Shown here: positions 8,278 through 16,748 of the stretch, piece by piece
How positions within the stretch are numbered: the stretch's first letter is position 1
How the letters are laid out: each line of letters starts with the position of its first letter
The notes under the pieces: model-generated
What the model saw: only the letters and a program-made list of their open reading frames with translations
Database searches by the model: none
Told to the model about the DNA's origin: nothing
Position numbers and translations under genes: made by a program
Origin: Chlorogloeopsis sp038404745
GTDB lineage: Bacteria > Cyanobacteriota > Cyanobacteriia > Cyanobacteriales > Nostocaceae
Direction of reading: 5' to 3'
NCBI RefSeq assembly: GCF_038404745.2
Contig: NZ_JAYKTT020000088.1
Location: forward strand, 253,533 to 317,532
Length of the DNA stretch: 64,000 bases

Positions 8278-10248
8278 ATGACTAAACTCCACTGGCTAGA
8301 AGTTACTGAATACGCTTCCCTATATGCCTCTGCACTTGGAACCCTGGTGGCAGCAGTAACTCAACAAGCTGTTTATGCAGCAGCTCCTTTGACTGTAGCT
8401 ATTGGTTTAAATGTGGCTAATCGGGAAAGATTGAAGAATTTAAACGAACGGCAACAGCAAACAGCGATCGCCCAATTAGATCAATTGATTGATCCTTTCA
8501 GACAACGTTTAGAGAACTTTGACAGCTTTACACAAAATTTAAGTCAAACAACTCAAGAACAAATAGAAGAATTACAACGCCATCAACAAGAACAATCTAC
8601 CGACTCGGTTCGGCAGCGACTTGTACAACTCGATTCCTTTAGGCAGCAGTTGAGTAGAAATACTGAACAACAAATCGAGCCACTTAGACAGCATCTTGCC
8701 CAGCTTGATGCCTTTACACACCAGTTGAGTAGAACTACAGAGCAACAAATTGAGCCACTCAGGCAGTATTTTGCCCAACTGGATACCTTTACCCAGCAGT
8801 TAAATACAGCTACTCATCAGCAATTTGAACTACTCAGACAGCGGCTCACCCAACTGGATATTTTTACACAACAATTGGGTAAAAATACTCAGCAGCAAAT
8901 GGAGCAATTACAGAAGTTCCAGCAAGTGCCTAATCTTGACGCCATTAATCAGCGCTTATCACAAATAGAATCCTTTACACAACAGTTAAATACAAATACT
9001 CAGCAACAAATTCAGCCGCTCCAACAATGTATTGCCGAACTGAATATAAATACTGAAAAACAGACAGAAGAATTTAAATATGCGATCGCTCTACTTCAAA
9101 CAGAACTGCAAAAGCTAACACAGTCAATCGCCCAAGTAGAACAGCAACTTCACCAAGATATTTTAAAGACAAAGACAAAAACAGAAAATATTACACAACA
9201 AACATCACTAAAACCCCAAGAACAACAAACTACTATTTTGCAAAGTCAATCACCACTAGAGAAAAAGAAAAACTTCAAGCCTCAGCCAGATCCGGAAGCA
9301 ACTAAGGTATTTGTGCCAGTAGTAACTACACCTGAATCACAGCCAACAATCATCCAGAACTTAAAATCTGTACCCTCTCTCCAAGGACATTTAGAGCGAG
9401 TAGTGTCTATTGCTTTTAGTAATGATGGACAAACACTAGCAAGCGGTAGCCATGACAAAACTATCAAAATTTGGCATTTAGTTAATCAAGAACCCCGTAC
9501 CATCAAAGTCTCTGAAAGAGTAAATTCAGTCGCTTTTAGTCCGAATGGAAATATATTGGCTAGTGGAAATGATGGTACAAAAATTAGATTATGGGATGTA
9601 CGTACAGAACAGGAAATTTGTACATTATCTGGACATAAAGAGAGAGTTTATTCAGTAGCTTTTAGTCCGAATAGTAAAATTTTAGCTAGTGCTAGTAAAG
9701 ATAAAACTATTAAGCTTTGGTATATAGAAAAGCGGCAAGAAACTTATACACTTACAGGACATATAGATGAGGTTCTATGCGTTTCTTTTAGTCCAGATGG
9801 CAAGATGCTGGCTAGTGGTAGTGGTGATAATGATGGAACCATAAAAATTTGGTACCTTACACAAAATAAATTCCTCACTCTCAAAGGCTACTCTAATTCA
9901 TGGGGAAGAATTTACTCTGTTGCTTTTAGCCCAAATGGAAAATTTTTGGCTAGTGGGAGTCAAGATAAAACCATCAGATTATGGAATGTGGAAAGTGGTG
10001 AAGAAATTTGCACTTTAACAGGACATACAGACGAAGTTTATTCAGTTGCTTTTAGCCCGAATGGAAAATTTTTAGCTAGTGGTAGTCAAGACAAAACTAT
10101 TAAGTTATGGCAAGTAGATACAGGTGAGGAAATTCGTACTTTTACAGAAAATCGAAGTGCTGTTTATTCAGTTGCTTTTAGCCCGGATGGAAAGAAATTC
10201 GCTAGTAGTAATGCAGACAAAACAATTATGATTTTTCCTTATCAATAA
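8278..10248 (+). CDS. Coiled-coil / seven-bladed WD40 repeat protein
   Basis: A 656-residue protein in two parts. Residues 1-50 include a hydrophobic stretch (about 16-45). Residues 50-300 are very Gln-rich and repeat a 25-residue unit of the type QQIEPLRQhlAQLDaFTqQL; three consecutive units are nearly identical and others are weaker, so a long coiled coil is expected. Residues 365-656 hold seven WD40 units, each with SVAFSPnG...LASGSxDKTIKLW, enough for one closed propeller. Such proteins serve as scaffolds; no catalytic domain is present. An imperfect terminator hairpin follows. Confidence 0.88.
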   Translation: MTKLHWLEVTEYASLYASALGTLVAAVTQQAVYAAAPLTVAIGLNVANRERLKNLNERQQQTAIAQLDQLIDPFRQRLENFDSFTQNLSQTTQEQIEELQRHQQEQSTDSVRQRLVQLDSFRQQLSRNTEQQIEPLRQHLAQLDAFTHQLSRTTEQQIEPLRQYFAQLDTFTQQLNTATHQQFELLRQRLTQLDIFTQQLGKNTQQQMEQLQKFQQVPNLDAINQRLSQIESFTQQLNTNTQQQIQPLQQCIAELNINTEKQTEEFKYAIALLQTELQKLTQSIAQVEQQLHQDILKTKTKTENITQQTSLKPQEQQTTILQSQSPLEKKKNFKPQPDPEATKVFVPVVTTPESQPTIIQNLKSVPSLQGHLERVVSIAFSNDGQTLASGSHDKTIKIWHLVNQEPRTIKVSERVNSVAFSPNGNILASGNDGTKIRLWDVRTEQEICTLSGHKERVYSVAFSPNSKILASASKDKTIKLWYIEKRQETYTLTGHIDEVLCVSFSPDGKMLASGSGDNDGTIKIWYLTQNKFLTLKGYSNSWGRIYSVAFSPNGKFLASGSQDKTIRLWNVESGEEICTLTGHTDEVYSVAFSPNGKFLASGSQDKTIKLWQVDTGEEIRTFTENRSAVYSVAFSPDGKKFASSNADKTIMIFPYQ

Positions 10249-10252
10249 ATCA

Positions 10253-10289
10253 AAAATCCCATCCCCAATCTTAAATGGGCATGGGTTTT
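10253..10289. terminator. Probable terminator after the WD40 gene
   Basis: AAAATCCCAT-CCCCA pairs imperfectly with TGGGC-ATGGGTTTT five bases after the WD40 stop. The flanking A and T runs allow it to work in both directions, including for the convergent DUF2288 gene. Confidence 0.55.
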
Positions 10290-10363
10290 GTTAGACAAAG
10301 ACTGTTAAATAATTATATGACTAGCTTTCTATTCTTGCTCATTTATGAGAATTAAAACCATAC

Positions 10364-10666
10364 CTATGCCGCTACTTTCTCTTGTACCAGGACGAATGGC
10401 TGCACAATCAGAGTATTAAATCGTTTAGCGCGATCGCTATTCCATTCAGTCATCTGGGTAGTTGAGGGTTTGGCTATTAATGCTTCATCAATCCAGATTT
10501 GTACTTCCGAGACATTATCACTAGCAATAGCTACCCCTACATCCAATATGTCTAATTCTGGATTTACTACAATCACTGCATCTCGCAGCATATGGGGAAC
10601 CAGCCACTCCCACTCTGCTTCATCCAGATTTTCTGTTAGCTCTGCCCTTAAATCTTGATTAGTCAT
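10364..10666 (-). CDS. DUF2288 family protein
   Basis: A 100-residue cytosolic protein matching DUF2288 from end to end: WLVPHMLRDAVIVV, LDILDVGVAIASD, QIWIDEALIAKP and LIVQPFVLVQE. The family is widespread in bacteria and has no known function. The start ATG at 10666 matches the family's short N-terminus. It is a single gene, convergent with the WD40 gene. Confidence 0.85.
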   Translation of the reverse strand: MTNQDLRAELTENLDEAEWEWLVPHMLRDAVIVVNPELDILDVGVAIASDNVSEVQIWIDEALIAKPSTTQMTEWNSDRAKRFNTLIVQPFVLVQEKVAA

Positions 10667-10830
10667 TGGCTATTAGTAACTAGTATTAATTATTATACTA
10701 AACACAATCTATATGAATTATACATTTTTTGCAGAAAGACTCTAAGTTTATGCCCAGAAAATAAAACTTTGTCCAAATCATACTATAATTCTATGCGCTA
10801 AAATCTCAACAAATGACCATTGACTAAAAA

Positions 10831-11868
10831 CTAAACCTCTGCCTTCATTTCATCAATCTCAAACAAAGAAACTATAACTCCAGCAACAGGAATTGAAATA
10901 AAAACTCCTAATAATCCTGCTATTCTAGCACCTAATAGTAGAGCGAAAAATACAACCACAGGATTAAGGTTAAGTGCTCCTTGCATAATCCGAGGTGCAA
11001 TGAGGTTATCTTGAATTTGCTGAAGAATAATGCAAACTACTAATACTTTGAGAGCTAACCACACACCTTGAGATAAGACAATCAAAGTAATTGTACCAAT
11101 GCCTAATGTTGCTCCTATACCGGGAATGATATCAAGTATCCCTACTATTAATGACAATATTAATGCAAAAGGCACTTTTAATATCAAAAAAACAATAAAA
11201 GTTGTACTTGATAAAAACAGCATTAATAATAACTGACCTCGAAAAAATCCTAAAAATTTACGTCTGATCACAGTTGTAAATCTAGTCCGTCTTTGAATTG
11301 GTATTTGCTTAACAAGCAAATACCAAAGCTTTTCTCCATCTAGTAACATGAAAAAAGCAACAACGGCAATTAAAATAAAAGTTACAAAATTAGTTAAAAT
11401 TGATTGTAGTATTGCTATACTTGTCACCAATCTAGATATAGCCTGATTCCTAAGTTGTTCGTCTATAATACTTAAATCTATTTGCAGATTTCGTTCTCGT
11501 AAAAATGTCTCTAATTGTTCTAATATAGGTGCTAAAGAGTTTAAAAAAACAGTAACACTGTCTATTAATTGTTGTCCTTGAGATAAAACTGTTAAACCAA
11601 TACTAATTACAAGACCTCCAATAATGATAATACTAAGTAAAAAAACCACAAAAACTGCGAGACTATGGGGTAAAAAACGCCGCAGCCACTGTACAGGATA
11701 GCTAAGTAAAAAAGCTAAAATGGTGGCAAACGTAAAAATCACAATCACTGATTCAAAATAAGCTAAAAGCTGTACAATTGCCCAGCCAGAAGCAACGAAA
11801 AGCAAGAAGCGGACTAAGGCGAGATTATTTAGCCGCGACCAAAAATTGTTGGCTCCAAAGCCACTCAT
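10831..11868 (-). CDS. AI-2E family transporter (PerM-like permease)
   Basis: A 345-residue polytopic membrane protein. About eight hydrophobic segments are visible, arranged as two N-terminal pairs, a periplasmic-type helical insert (about residues 115-150) and a C-terminal bundle. Family motifs include IVGILDIIPGIGATLGIG and APRIMQGALNLNPVVVFFALL. Known members export AI-2, or act as cation/proton antiporters or permeases; the substrate here cannot be inferred. The gene is separated from plsC by about 280 bases with no clear gene. Confidence 0.88.
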   Translation of the reverse strand: MSGFGANNFWSRLNNLALVRFLLFVASGWAIVQLLAYFESVIVIFTFATILAFLLSYPVQWLRRFLPHSLAVFVVFLLSIIIIGGLVISIGLTVLSQGQQLIDSVTVFLNSLAPILEQLETFLRERNLQIDLSIIDEQLRNQAISRLVTSIAILQSILTNFVTFILIAVVAFFMLLDGEKLWYLLVKQIPIQRRTRFTTVIRRKFLGFFRGQLLLMLFLSSTTFIVFLILKVPFALILSLIVGILDIIPGIGATLGIGTITLIVLSQGVWLALKVLVVCIILQQIQDNLIAPRIMQGALNLNPVVVFFALLLGARIAGLLGVFISIPVAGVIVSLFEIDEMKAEV

Positions 11869-12150
11869 AGTTGATTTCGGGAAAGCTTAAACAGAAGGAT
11901 AAAAATGAAGGTTAAAGGATGAAAACTCTATACTTTAGCCTTCAGATAAACCTAAACTTACAGACTTGAAGTTGCAATCACCACTTCCCTAGTGCATATT
12001 TCCCTGGTAGTTTAATGCAACAAGGGGTATAAGAAAAATATTCCTCCCATACCCTGACAATGTTTTTATATCAAGTCCGCTTCATCAGTTATCATCAGAA
12101 TTTCTCCGTGTCAGCCCAAATGATAAGTTTTTAAACAGACACGATCTCAC

Positions 12151-12789
12151 TCATCGCCCCAGATCGTGTAGCGCATTAATTGCCACAGCACACTTTTGCG
12201 TTACAGCTTCTAATTCTTCTTTATCCGTAGAAGTTGGCGCTGCTATCAACTCTCCAATTCTCACTGTTACGGGAACTGAACAAGGTATGACTGCACCTTT
12301 TTGCTCAATAGCTTCAGTTCCCCATAAACTCACTGGCAACAGTGGTGCTTTTGCCTTAGCAGCAATTAACGCTGCACCTCGTTTTGGATCTGTAATGCGT
12401 CCGTTGAGAGTACGAGTGCCTTGTAAAAAAACACCGACAGCCCACCCTTGTTCGAGATAATTTAAGGCTGCGCGGATAGCAGCGCGATCGGCTGTACCCC
12501 GACTAACTGGGTAAGCACCATATAAGGCGATCGCTTGTTTTAAAACAGGGATTTTAAATAATTCTTCTTTCGCCATATGTGCCACCGGACGATCTACACA
12601 ATTGGACACAATTGGCGGATCATAGTTACTAGCATGATTGCTGACTACCAGCAAAGGCCCGTTTTTAGGTACATTTTCTGCACCATAAATTCGACCCCGA
12701 AAGTAAACGTGCAGCATCGGGCTAACAACAGACCACTTAAAGGCGTGGTAAAGGAACAGACTAACGAATGGTTCGCGGCTTTTGCCCAC
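12151..12789 (-). CDS. plsC: 1-acyl-sn-glycerol-3-phosphate acyltransferase-like protein
   Basis: A 212-residue membrane-associated acyltransferase of glycerolipid synthesis, adding the second acyl chain to make phosphatidic acid. The HX4D motif is present as SNHASNYDPP (about residue 51). The second block reads FLQGTRT where FPEGTR is usual, so it is a variant. PVSLWGTEAI marks the third block. In many cyanobacteria this gene follows fabD directly. Here it lies on the same strand but is separated from fabD by about 4 kb of accessory genes. The exact substrate is inferred from the family. Confidence 0.85.
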   Translation of the reverse strand: MGKSREPFVSLFLYHAFKWSVVSPMLHVYFRGRIYGAENVPKNGPLLVVSNHASNYDPPIVSNCVDRPVAHMAKEELFKIPVLKQAIALYGAYPVSRGTADRAAIRAALNYLEQGWAVGVFLQGTRTLNGRITDPKRGAALIAAKAKAPLLPVSLWGTEAIEQKGAVIPCSVPVTVRIGELIAAPTSTDKEELEAVTQKCAVAINALHDLGR

Positions 12790-12858
12790 AGAAAATAATT
12801 GAAATCAGACTGAATTTAAGGATAAGCGATCGCCACTACTTTTGACTGTTAAAGTTAG

Positions 12859-12975
12859 TTACCAGACCAATCGTCCCGGAGAAAACCAGCCAGGAACTTG
12901 AGATTGTTGGGTAGCGGGTTCGTAAGCAAAAGCTCTTATGCACAGCAGCATCAGCACAAAAATAAAATGTGCTCT
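12859..12975 (-). pseudogene. Possible 3' remnant of a small membrane protein gene
   Basis: On the minus strand a frame runs AHFIFVLMLLCIRAFAYEP and ends PGWFSPGRLVW at TAA (12859-12861). It has the look of a real C-terminus: a hydrophobic segment and then a Pro/Gly/Trp tail. It has no good start codon and runs straight into the end of the hydrolase gene at 12974. I infer a gene whose 5' part was lost when the accessory block arrived. A short intact protein starting at an internal ATG is the alternative. Confidence 0.3.
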
Positions 12976-13797
12976 ACGGCGACTTCGTACGGATGATGAA
13001 GGCTTCTATGTCATGAACGAACTCGTCTGGACGCTCCCAGTGGAGCGCGTGACCAGTTTCTGGATAAACCTTCAAGACTGCATTCGCTAGACCAACCACT
13101 AGAGCATCCTGTGCGCTCTGTGAGAATATCGTATCGTGATCGCCCCGCAGAACCAGTGTCGGCATCTGGATGCAATTGATTTGGGCTGTGTAGTCTACGG
13201 CAAGCTGTCCTGCCAAAGCGGCACGCCACACGCGTGCTGGTAGCTTCAGGGTCTGTGCGACCGCCCTGTCTAGGAAGTTGTCAGGTACTGAGTGATAAAT
13301 GGTACTCAATTGGAATTCCCGTGCAAACTCCGGGGGTACCGGGTCGTCAAGCGCGTTAACTGCTTGCTGTAGCTGGAAGACATCTTTGGAACGCATATTG
13401 GTTGCCGAGCCGACGAGAATAAGCCGCGCCACACGCTCCGGCGCACTGAGAGCCACCTGTTGTGCCACGAGGCTTCCCATTGAATGCCCGACTAGTGTTG
13501 TTTGCGTCAGTCTCATCACATCCATAAACGCAACCATGTCGGCAGCAAAGTCTGGTATGTCATACCCACTTGAAGGCCGCTCAGAGTCACCATGACCCCG
13601 CTGGTCTAGGGCATAGGTGTGGTAGACCGAAGAGAGGGATGGCAGTACGCGGCTGTATGAAAACCACGAATCTGTGTAGCCGTGGAGCAAGATAATCGGA
13701 TGCCAGCAGAGCTACCTTGCTCTGCATAATGGAGCCGTACACCTGTCGTGAGTTGCGTGTCAGCAAACCGTAGAGGTGTCGCATCTTTATGGTTCAT
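12974..13797 (-). pseudogene. Alpha/beta hydrolase, broken by a one-base frameshift
   Basis: The 3' part (from about 13700 down) encodes ILLHGYTDSWFSYSRVLPSL, the nucleophile elbow VGHSMGSLVAQQ, the acid-containing LRGDHDTIF and the catalytic His in ETGHALHWERP. The N-terminal part (MNHKDATPL...RLHYAEQGSSAG, ATG at 13797) is in another frame. Adding one G to GCTGG at 13703-13704 joins them as AEQGSSAGHPIILLHGYTD and gives 274 residues, so a single base is missing. The gene is visibly richer in G+C than its neighbours and has no GCGATCGC, which suggests transfer. A sequencing error is possible. A TTG at 13690 could start a shorter product lacking the first strands. Confidence 0.8.
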
Positions 13798-13874
13798 CGG
13801 CTGTGAACTCTTTCTTTTATATTCCCGTATGGCTGTATTATCGCAGACGGAGCGTTGCTGCCCAACGTTGCTGT

Positions 13875-14042
13875 TCACCGTTTTAAAATTTGGTTTACAA
13901 AAGTTTCACCGTCAACAGGTGGTGTATGCTTTGATTGAGCAATTGCCGCATCTATTTTCTCTGTTACATCCTCCACCCATTCAGTTTCAGCGCGATCGCA
14001 TTCATCCAGCAAGCGTAAGGCAACTTCAAGAACTTCTTGTGC
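13875..14042 (-). pseudogene. Remnant of a ParD/CopG-type antitoxin gene
   Basis: On the minus strand the frame AQEVLEVALRLLDECDRAET, then EWVEDVTEKIDAAIAQSKHT and PPVDGETFVNQILKR ends at TGA. This is the C-terminal half of ParD-like antitoxins (SAxEVLREALRLLEE ... VDGExFxxQLxxR). Upstream the frame breaks at a probable extra base (TATACG-C-TCTGCA), and the DNA-binding N-terminus is missing. No ParE-type toxin is adjacent. Confidence 0.55.
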
Positions 14043-14079
14043 AGAGCGTATACAAAAAAGTCATTGGCTGAGAAAACGG

Positions 14080-15033
14080 CTACCATTCATGATAAAGTTT
14101 CTCAGCATAGCTCATGACTTCTTCACCGGGAAGTTTTAACTTGCCAGGTTGGCGAGGATAGCGAGTTTCAATCGCGGTCGTATCCTGCTCGACAATCACA
14201 TCAATGGCTTTTAGCATAGATTGACGTAAAAGAAGCTTTACCCAAGTAGGTTTTAGCTTGGCGAAGATCAATTCATAGATTTTGGTTTGATTTTGTTGCT
14301 GCGGGTATTGCACAACCACTTGAGCAAAGGGGCCAACACCTGTTTCGGCATAAAGCACTAAAACGGAAGGGAAAAAGTATTCAACGGTACTCTTAAGAAC
14401 TTTTGGGATAGTCAACAAAACTGGATTAAGCAAAAGTTCTCCAAGTGAGTTATCGGCTCTTATGCTTTCCTGTTTTACTTTATACCAAAAGCCATTTTGA
14501 GCAAATTCTGTCATTTGGTTTTGAACAATCTGAAATAGCTCCCGATGGGTGCCATTTTGATGATTGAAATCAGAATTGATTAACCAGGTGCTTAGGAAGT
14601 CTCCCTGGATTGTTTTTTCTCCAGCAATCCCGACAAAATCATATTCCGATGCGATTTGCTCAACAATTTCAGGAATGGCCATGCGAGATTCGCAATCCCC
14701 ATAGCTCCAAATACAATCTCTCTTCACTATGAGCTTGAGTGGCTGCGCGATTGGCTGCGTCTGTTGTTTACTCTCTTGATATAATCTCCCCTCACCGTCA
14801 AACTCTAGAGCATGAAATGGACAGGTAATAGTTCCTCTTTTCTGGCAAATCCACCCATCTGATAGTGGCGCTTGCATATGAGGGCAAACATTGTTCAACG
14901 CGAAAATTTCACCCCGATCATTTTGCCATAGAACGTAGTCTTGCCCATTTAATGTCACCTTGTAGGGACGATTTATTCCTAGCATAGAACGATGAGCAAT
15001 TAACCAAGGCGCACCCGGTAAAATCGGATTCAT
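14080..15033 (-). CDS. Rieske [2Fe-2S] ring-hydroxylating oxygenase-type protein
   Basis: A 317-residue protein with an N-terminal Rieske domain (about residues 8-105). The cluster ligands are CPHM (about 50-53) and CPFH (about 71-74). The C-terminal part resembles the catalytic domain of Rieske mono-oxygenases, with FNHQNGTHRELF (about 177) offering candidate mononuclear-iron histidines. Relatives hydroxylate or demethylate aromatic or tetrapyrrole compounds; the substrate is unknown, and no reductase gene is nearby. It is divergent from a TetR regulator over a 117-base spacer with two operator-like palindromes, so that regulator most likely controls it. Confidence 0.82.
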   Translation of the reverse strand: MNPILPGAPWLIAHRSMLGINRPYKVTLNGQDYVLWQNDRGEIFALNNVCPHMQAPLSDGWICQKRGTITCPFHALEFDGEGRLYQESKQQTQPIAQPLKLIVKRDCIWSYGDCESRMAIPEIVEQIASEYDFVGIAGEKTIQGDFLSTWLINSDFNHQNGTHRELFQIVQNQMTEFAQNGFWYKVKQESIRADNSLGELLLNPVLLTIPKVLKSTVEYFFPSVLVLYAETGVGPFAQVVVQYPQQQNQTKIYELIFAKLKPTWVKLLLRQSMLKAIDVIVEQDTTAIETRYPRQPGKLKLPGEEVMSYAEKLYHEW

Positions 15034-15049
15034 AAGTTCAGCCTCAACA

Positions 15050-15073
15050 GTTAACTATATATTCAGTTAGTAT
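15050..15073. promoter_or_regulatory. Operator-like site 1 between the Rieske and TetR genes
   Basis: GTTAACTATATATTCAGTTAGTAT shares the right half CAGTTAGTAT with site 2 and has the partial left half TTAAC at the same spacing. It lies 17 bases upstream of the Rieske start codon, where a bound repressor could block transcription. Confidence 0.6.
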
Positions 15074-15099
15074 GTGCTGTGCTAAACGGTTTGTCAACA

Positions 15100-15121
15100 A
15101 CTAACCAAATTTTCAGTTAGT
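15100..15121. promoter_or_regulatory. Operator-like site 2, ACTAAC-N10-GTTAGT
   Basis: This 22-base interrupted palindrome has perfect six-base arms, ACTAAC and GTTAGT. It is 30 bases upstream of the TetR start codon. With site 1 it gives a two-site divergent control region typical of TetR repressors. Confidence 0.65.
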
Positions 15122-15150
15122 ATTGATGCTACAAGTATTAGAGGACAAGC

Positions 15151-15798
15151 GTGAGTTCTTCAGAGTATTTCAGGCGAAAAGCAAAAAAGCCTCGTCAAGT
15201 TCGAGATGCCGAGGCAACTCAGACACAAATTCTAGATGCCGCTGAACAGGAATTTGCCCGCTATGGCTTGGCTGGAACGCGGATCGATGCGATCGCTGCT
15301 CGAACGGGTGTTGTAAAGGCGATGATTTATTATTACTTTGAAAGCAAGGAAGGACTTTATCAAGCAGTAATGCAACGGATCGGCACCGAGTTGGATGCAG
15401 CATTTCAAAAGCTTGATTCAGACTATTTACCTGTAGAAGAAGCCCTAAAAGCATACATTCGCAGTGGCATTGCTTACGGAGCCACTTATCCACATCGCGG
15501 AATGCTATGGTTTTATGAAGCTATCCAAAATCAGGGGCAATACGGTCAGATGAGCGGTTGGCAGAAAAGTTTCTGGAGTATGGCAACTCTCTTAGAACGT
15601 GGAATAGCTGAAGGTCTGTTCCGATCGCTCGATCCATTTTTGACAACCATCAACATTTTAGGCATTTGCACGTTTTACTTTAATGCCCACGAAAATTTGA
15701 AGTACCTCGATCCGACTCGGCAACTTCTCAGTTCAGAAATGATTGAGCAGCAAACTCAGGAAGCAATTAATTTGATTTTGGCTGGAGTGAAAGCGTAA
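15151..15798 (+). CDS. TetR/AcrR family transcriptional regulator
   Basis: A 215-residue repressor-type protein. Residues 17-70 are the TetR helix-turn-helix: ILDAAEQEFARYGLAGTRID, IAARTGVVKAMIYYYFESKE. The C-terminal helical ligand domain resembles the CecR/YbiH-like group. The start is GTG at 15151 with GAGGA nine bases upstream; no in-frame ATG fits the domain. It is divergent from the Rieske oxygenase gene and probably represses it and itself through the palindromes at 15050-15121. The inducer is unknown. Confidence 0.9.
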   Translation: MSSSEYFRRKAKKPRQVRDAEATQTQILDAAEQEFARYGLAGTRIDAIAARTGVVKAMIYYYFESKEGLYQAVMQRIGTELDAAFQKLDSDYLPVEEALKAYIRSGIAYGATYPHRGMLWFYEAIQNQGQYGQMSGWQKSFWSMATLLERGIAEGLFRSLDPFLTTINILGICTFYFNAHENLKYLDPTRQLLSSEMIEQQTQEAINLILAGVKA

Positions 15799-15890
15799 TG
15801 CTACTCACAGACGGCATAAAGCTGCCCAAATCCTTATTGTACTGGCTCATCAATAAATGATATGGCAAGTTGTGAAATCATTAATAGCAT

Positions 15891-15940
15891 GATCGCTCCA
15901 CACCAAAACCACAACTAGCAAGGTTAGAAAGCGATCGCAT
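15891..15940 (+). repeat. 50-bp direct repeat, left copy, flanking the toxin-antitoxin pair
   Basis: It matches 16749-16798 at 46 of 50 positions by eye, including the run CCAAAACCACAACTAGCAAG and a terminal AGAAAGCGATCGCAT. The two copies are in the same orientation, 858 bases apart, immediately outside the UPF0175/PIN operon. Confidence 0.85.
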
Positions 15941-15979
15941 ACTATAGAGCTAAGTTTACGCCAATAGCTAAATTTTAGT

Positions 15980-16246
15980 ATGCAAATCACAGTTGAAATC
16001 CCTGATGAAATTGCCCAACGGTTAGACCAAACTTCGGGGAGCCTGTCTCGCCGCCTCTTAGAACTGATTATTGCTGATGCTTATCGTTGTGGCAAGGTTA
16101 ATACTGCTGAGGTGCATCAAATACTCCAGTTGCCGTCTCGCCTTGAAACTCACGCCTTTTTGAAGCGGATGGGCGTTTACCTAAACTACGACGAAGCTGA
16201 ATTAGAGCAGGATCTTCAAACTCTCAAGAAGTTCAGAGCACAATGA
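15980..16246 (+). CDS. UPF0175-type antitoxin
   Basis: An 88-residue protein of the UPF0175 family, which usually sits upstream of a DUF3368 PIN-domain gene. It starts MQITVEIPDEIAQRL, then has a short helical region (LLELIIADAYRCGKV) and the family C-terminus ETHAFLKRMGVYLNYDEAEL. As the likely antitoxin it should bind the PIN partner and autoregulate the operon. Its stop overlaps the start of the next gene (ATGA at 16243-16246), so the two are translationally coupled. Confidence 0.82.
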   Translation: MQITVEIPDEIAQRLDQTSGSLSRRLLELIIADAYRCGKVNTAEVHQILQLPSRLETHAFLKRMGVYLNYDEAELEQDLQTLKKFRAQ

Positions 16247-16713
16247 TTGTTGTCTCTGACACATCTCCAATTTGCTACTTGTTGCTAATTAATCGTATTG
16301 ATGTACTAAAAATTCTGTACGGCGTTGTTATCATTCCTCAAACTGTTGCCGATGAACTGATTGCGCCTGAATCACCGCCTGTTGTGAAAAGGTGGATGGC
16401 TCAGTCTCCCGACTGGCTTCAAGTTCAACCGCTTGAAAACCCAGAGAATGTAGAACTAGGAAGACTTGATCCAGGTGAACGAGAGGCAATTTTATTGGCA
16501 GAACAACTAAGTGCTGATTTGGTGATCTTGGACGACAAAGCAGCAAGACGAATTGCTGTGGAACGTGGCTTAACGATTATCGGACTTCTAGGCATTTTGA
16601 AAGACGCTGCTAGAGTTGACTTACTGAATTTAGAGACAACTTTTGAACAGTTGCGAGAGGCTGGCTTTTGGGTTGCGCCCAGCCTGCTAGAACGACTGCT
16701 GGCAGAAGATTAG
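16243..16713 (+). CDS. PIN-domain (DUF3368) toxin
   Basis: A 156-residue PIN-fold protein, probably an RNase toxin. The acidic metal site is visible: Asp6 in VVSDTSP, Glu of VADELIAP (about 46), the DPGEREAI block (about 82-89) and Asp of VILDDKAARR (about 105). DUF3368 proteins pair with UPF0175 antitoxins, as here. The target RNA is unknown. The pair lies in the accessory block between plsC and fabD and is bracketed by 50-bp direct repeats. Confidence 0.85.
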   Translation: MIVVSDTSPICYLLLINRIDVLKILYGVVIIPQTVADELIAPESPPVVKRWMAQSPDWLQVQPLENPENVELGRLDPGEREAILLAEQLSADLVILDDKAARRIAVERGLTIIGLLGILKDAARVDLLNLETTFEQLREAGFWVAPSLLERLLAED

Positions 16714-16748
16714 CTTGACTTGTAAAAAATAAATTATTGCAATTACGT

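Noticed and set aside
13840..13885. GCCCAACGTTGCTG-type sequence beside the hydrolase, considered as an integron attC site
   Set aside because: No paired core sites with the expected spacing or stem-loop could be found, and no integrase is in the window.
13748..14071. A 107-codon plus-strand open frame next to the hydrolase
   Set aside because: The opposite strand reads as the hydrolase N-terminus and a ParD-like antitoxin end. The plus-strand product looks like an antisense artefact.
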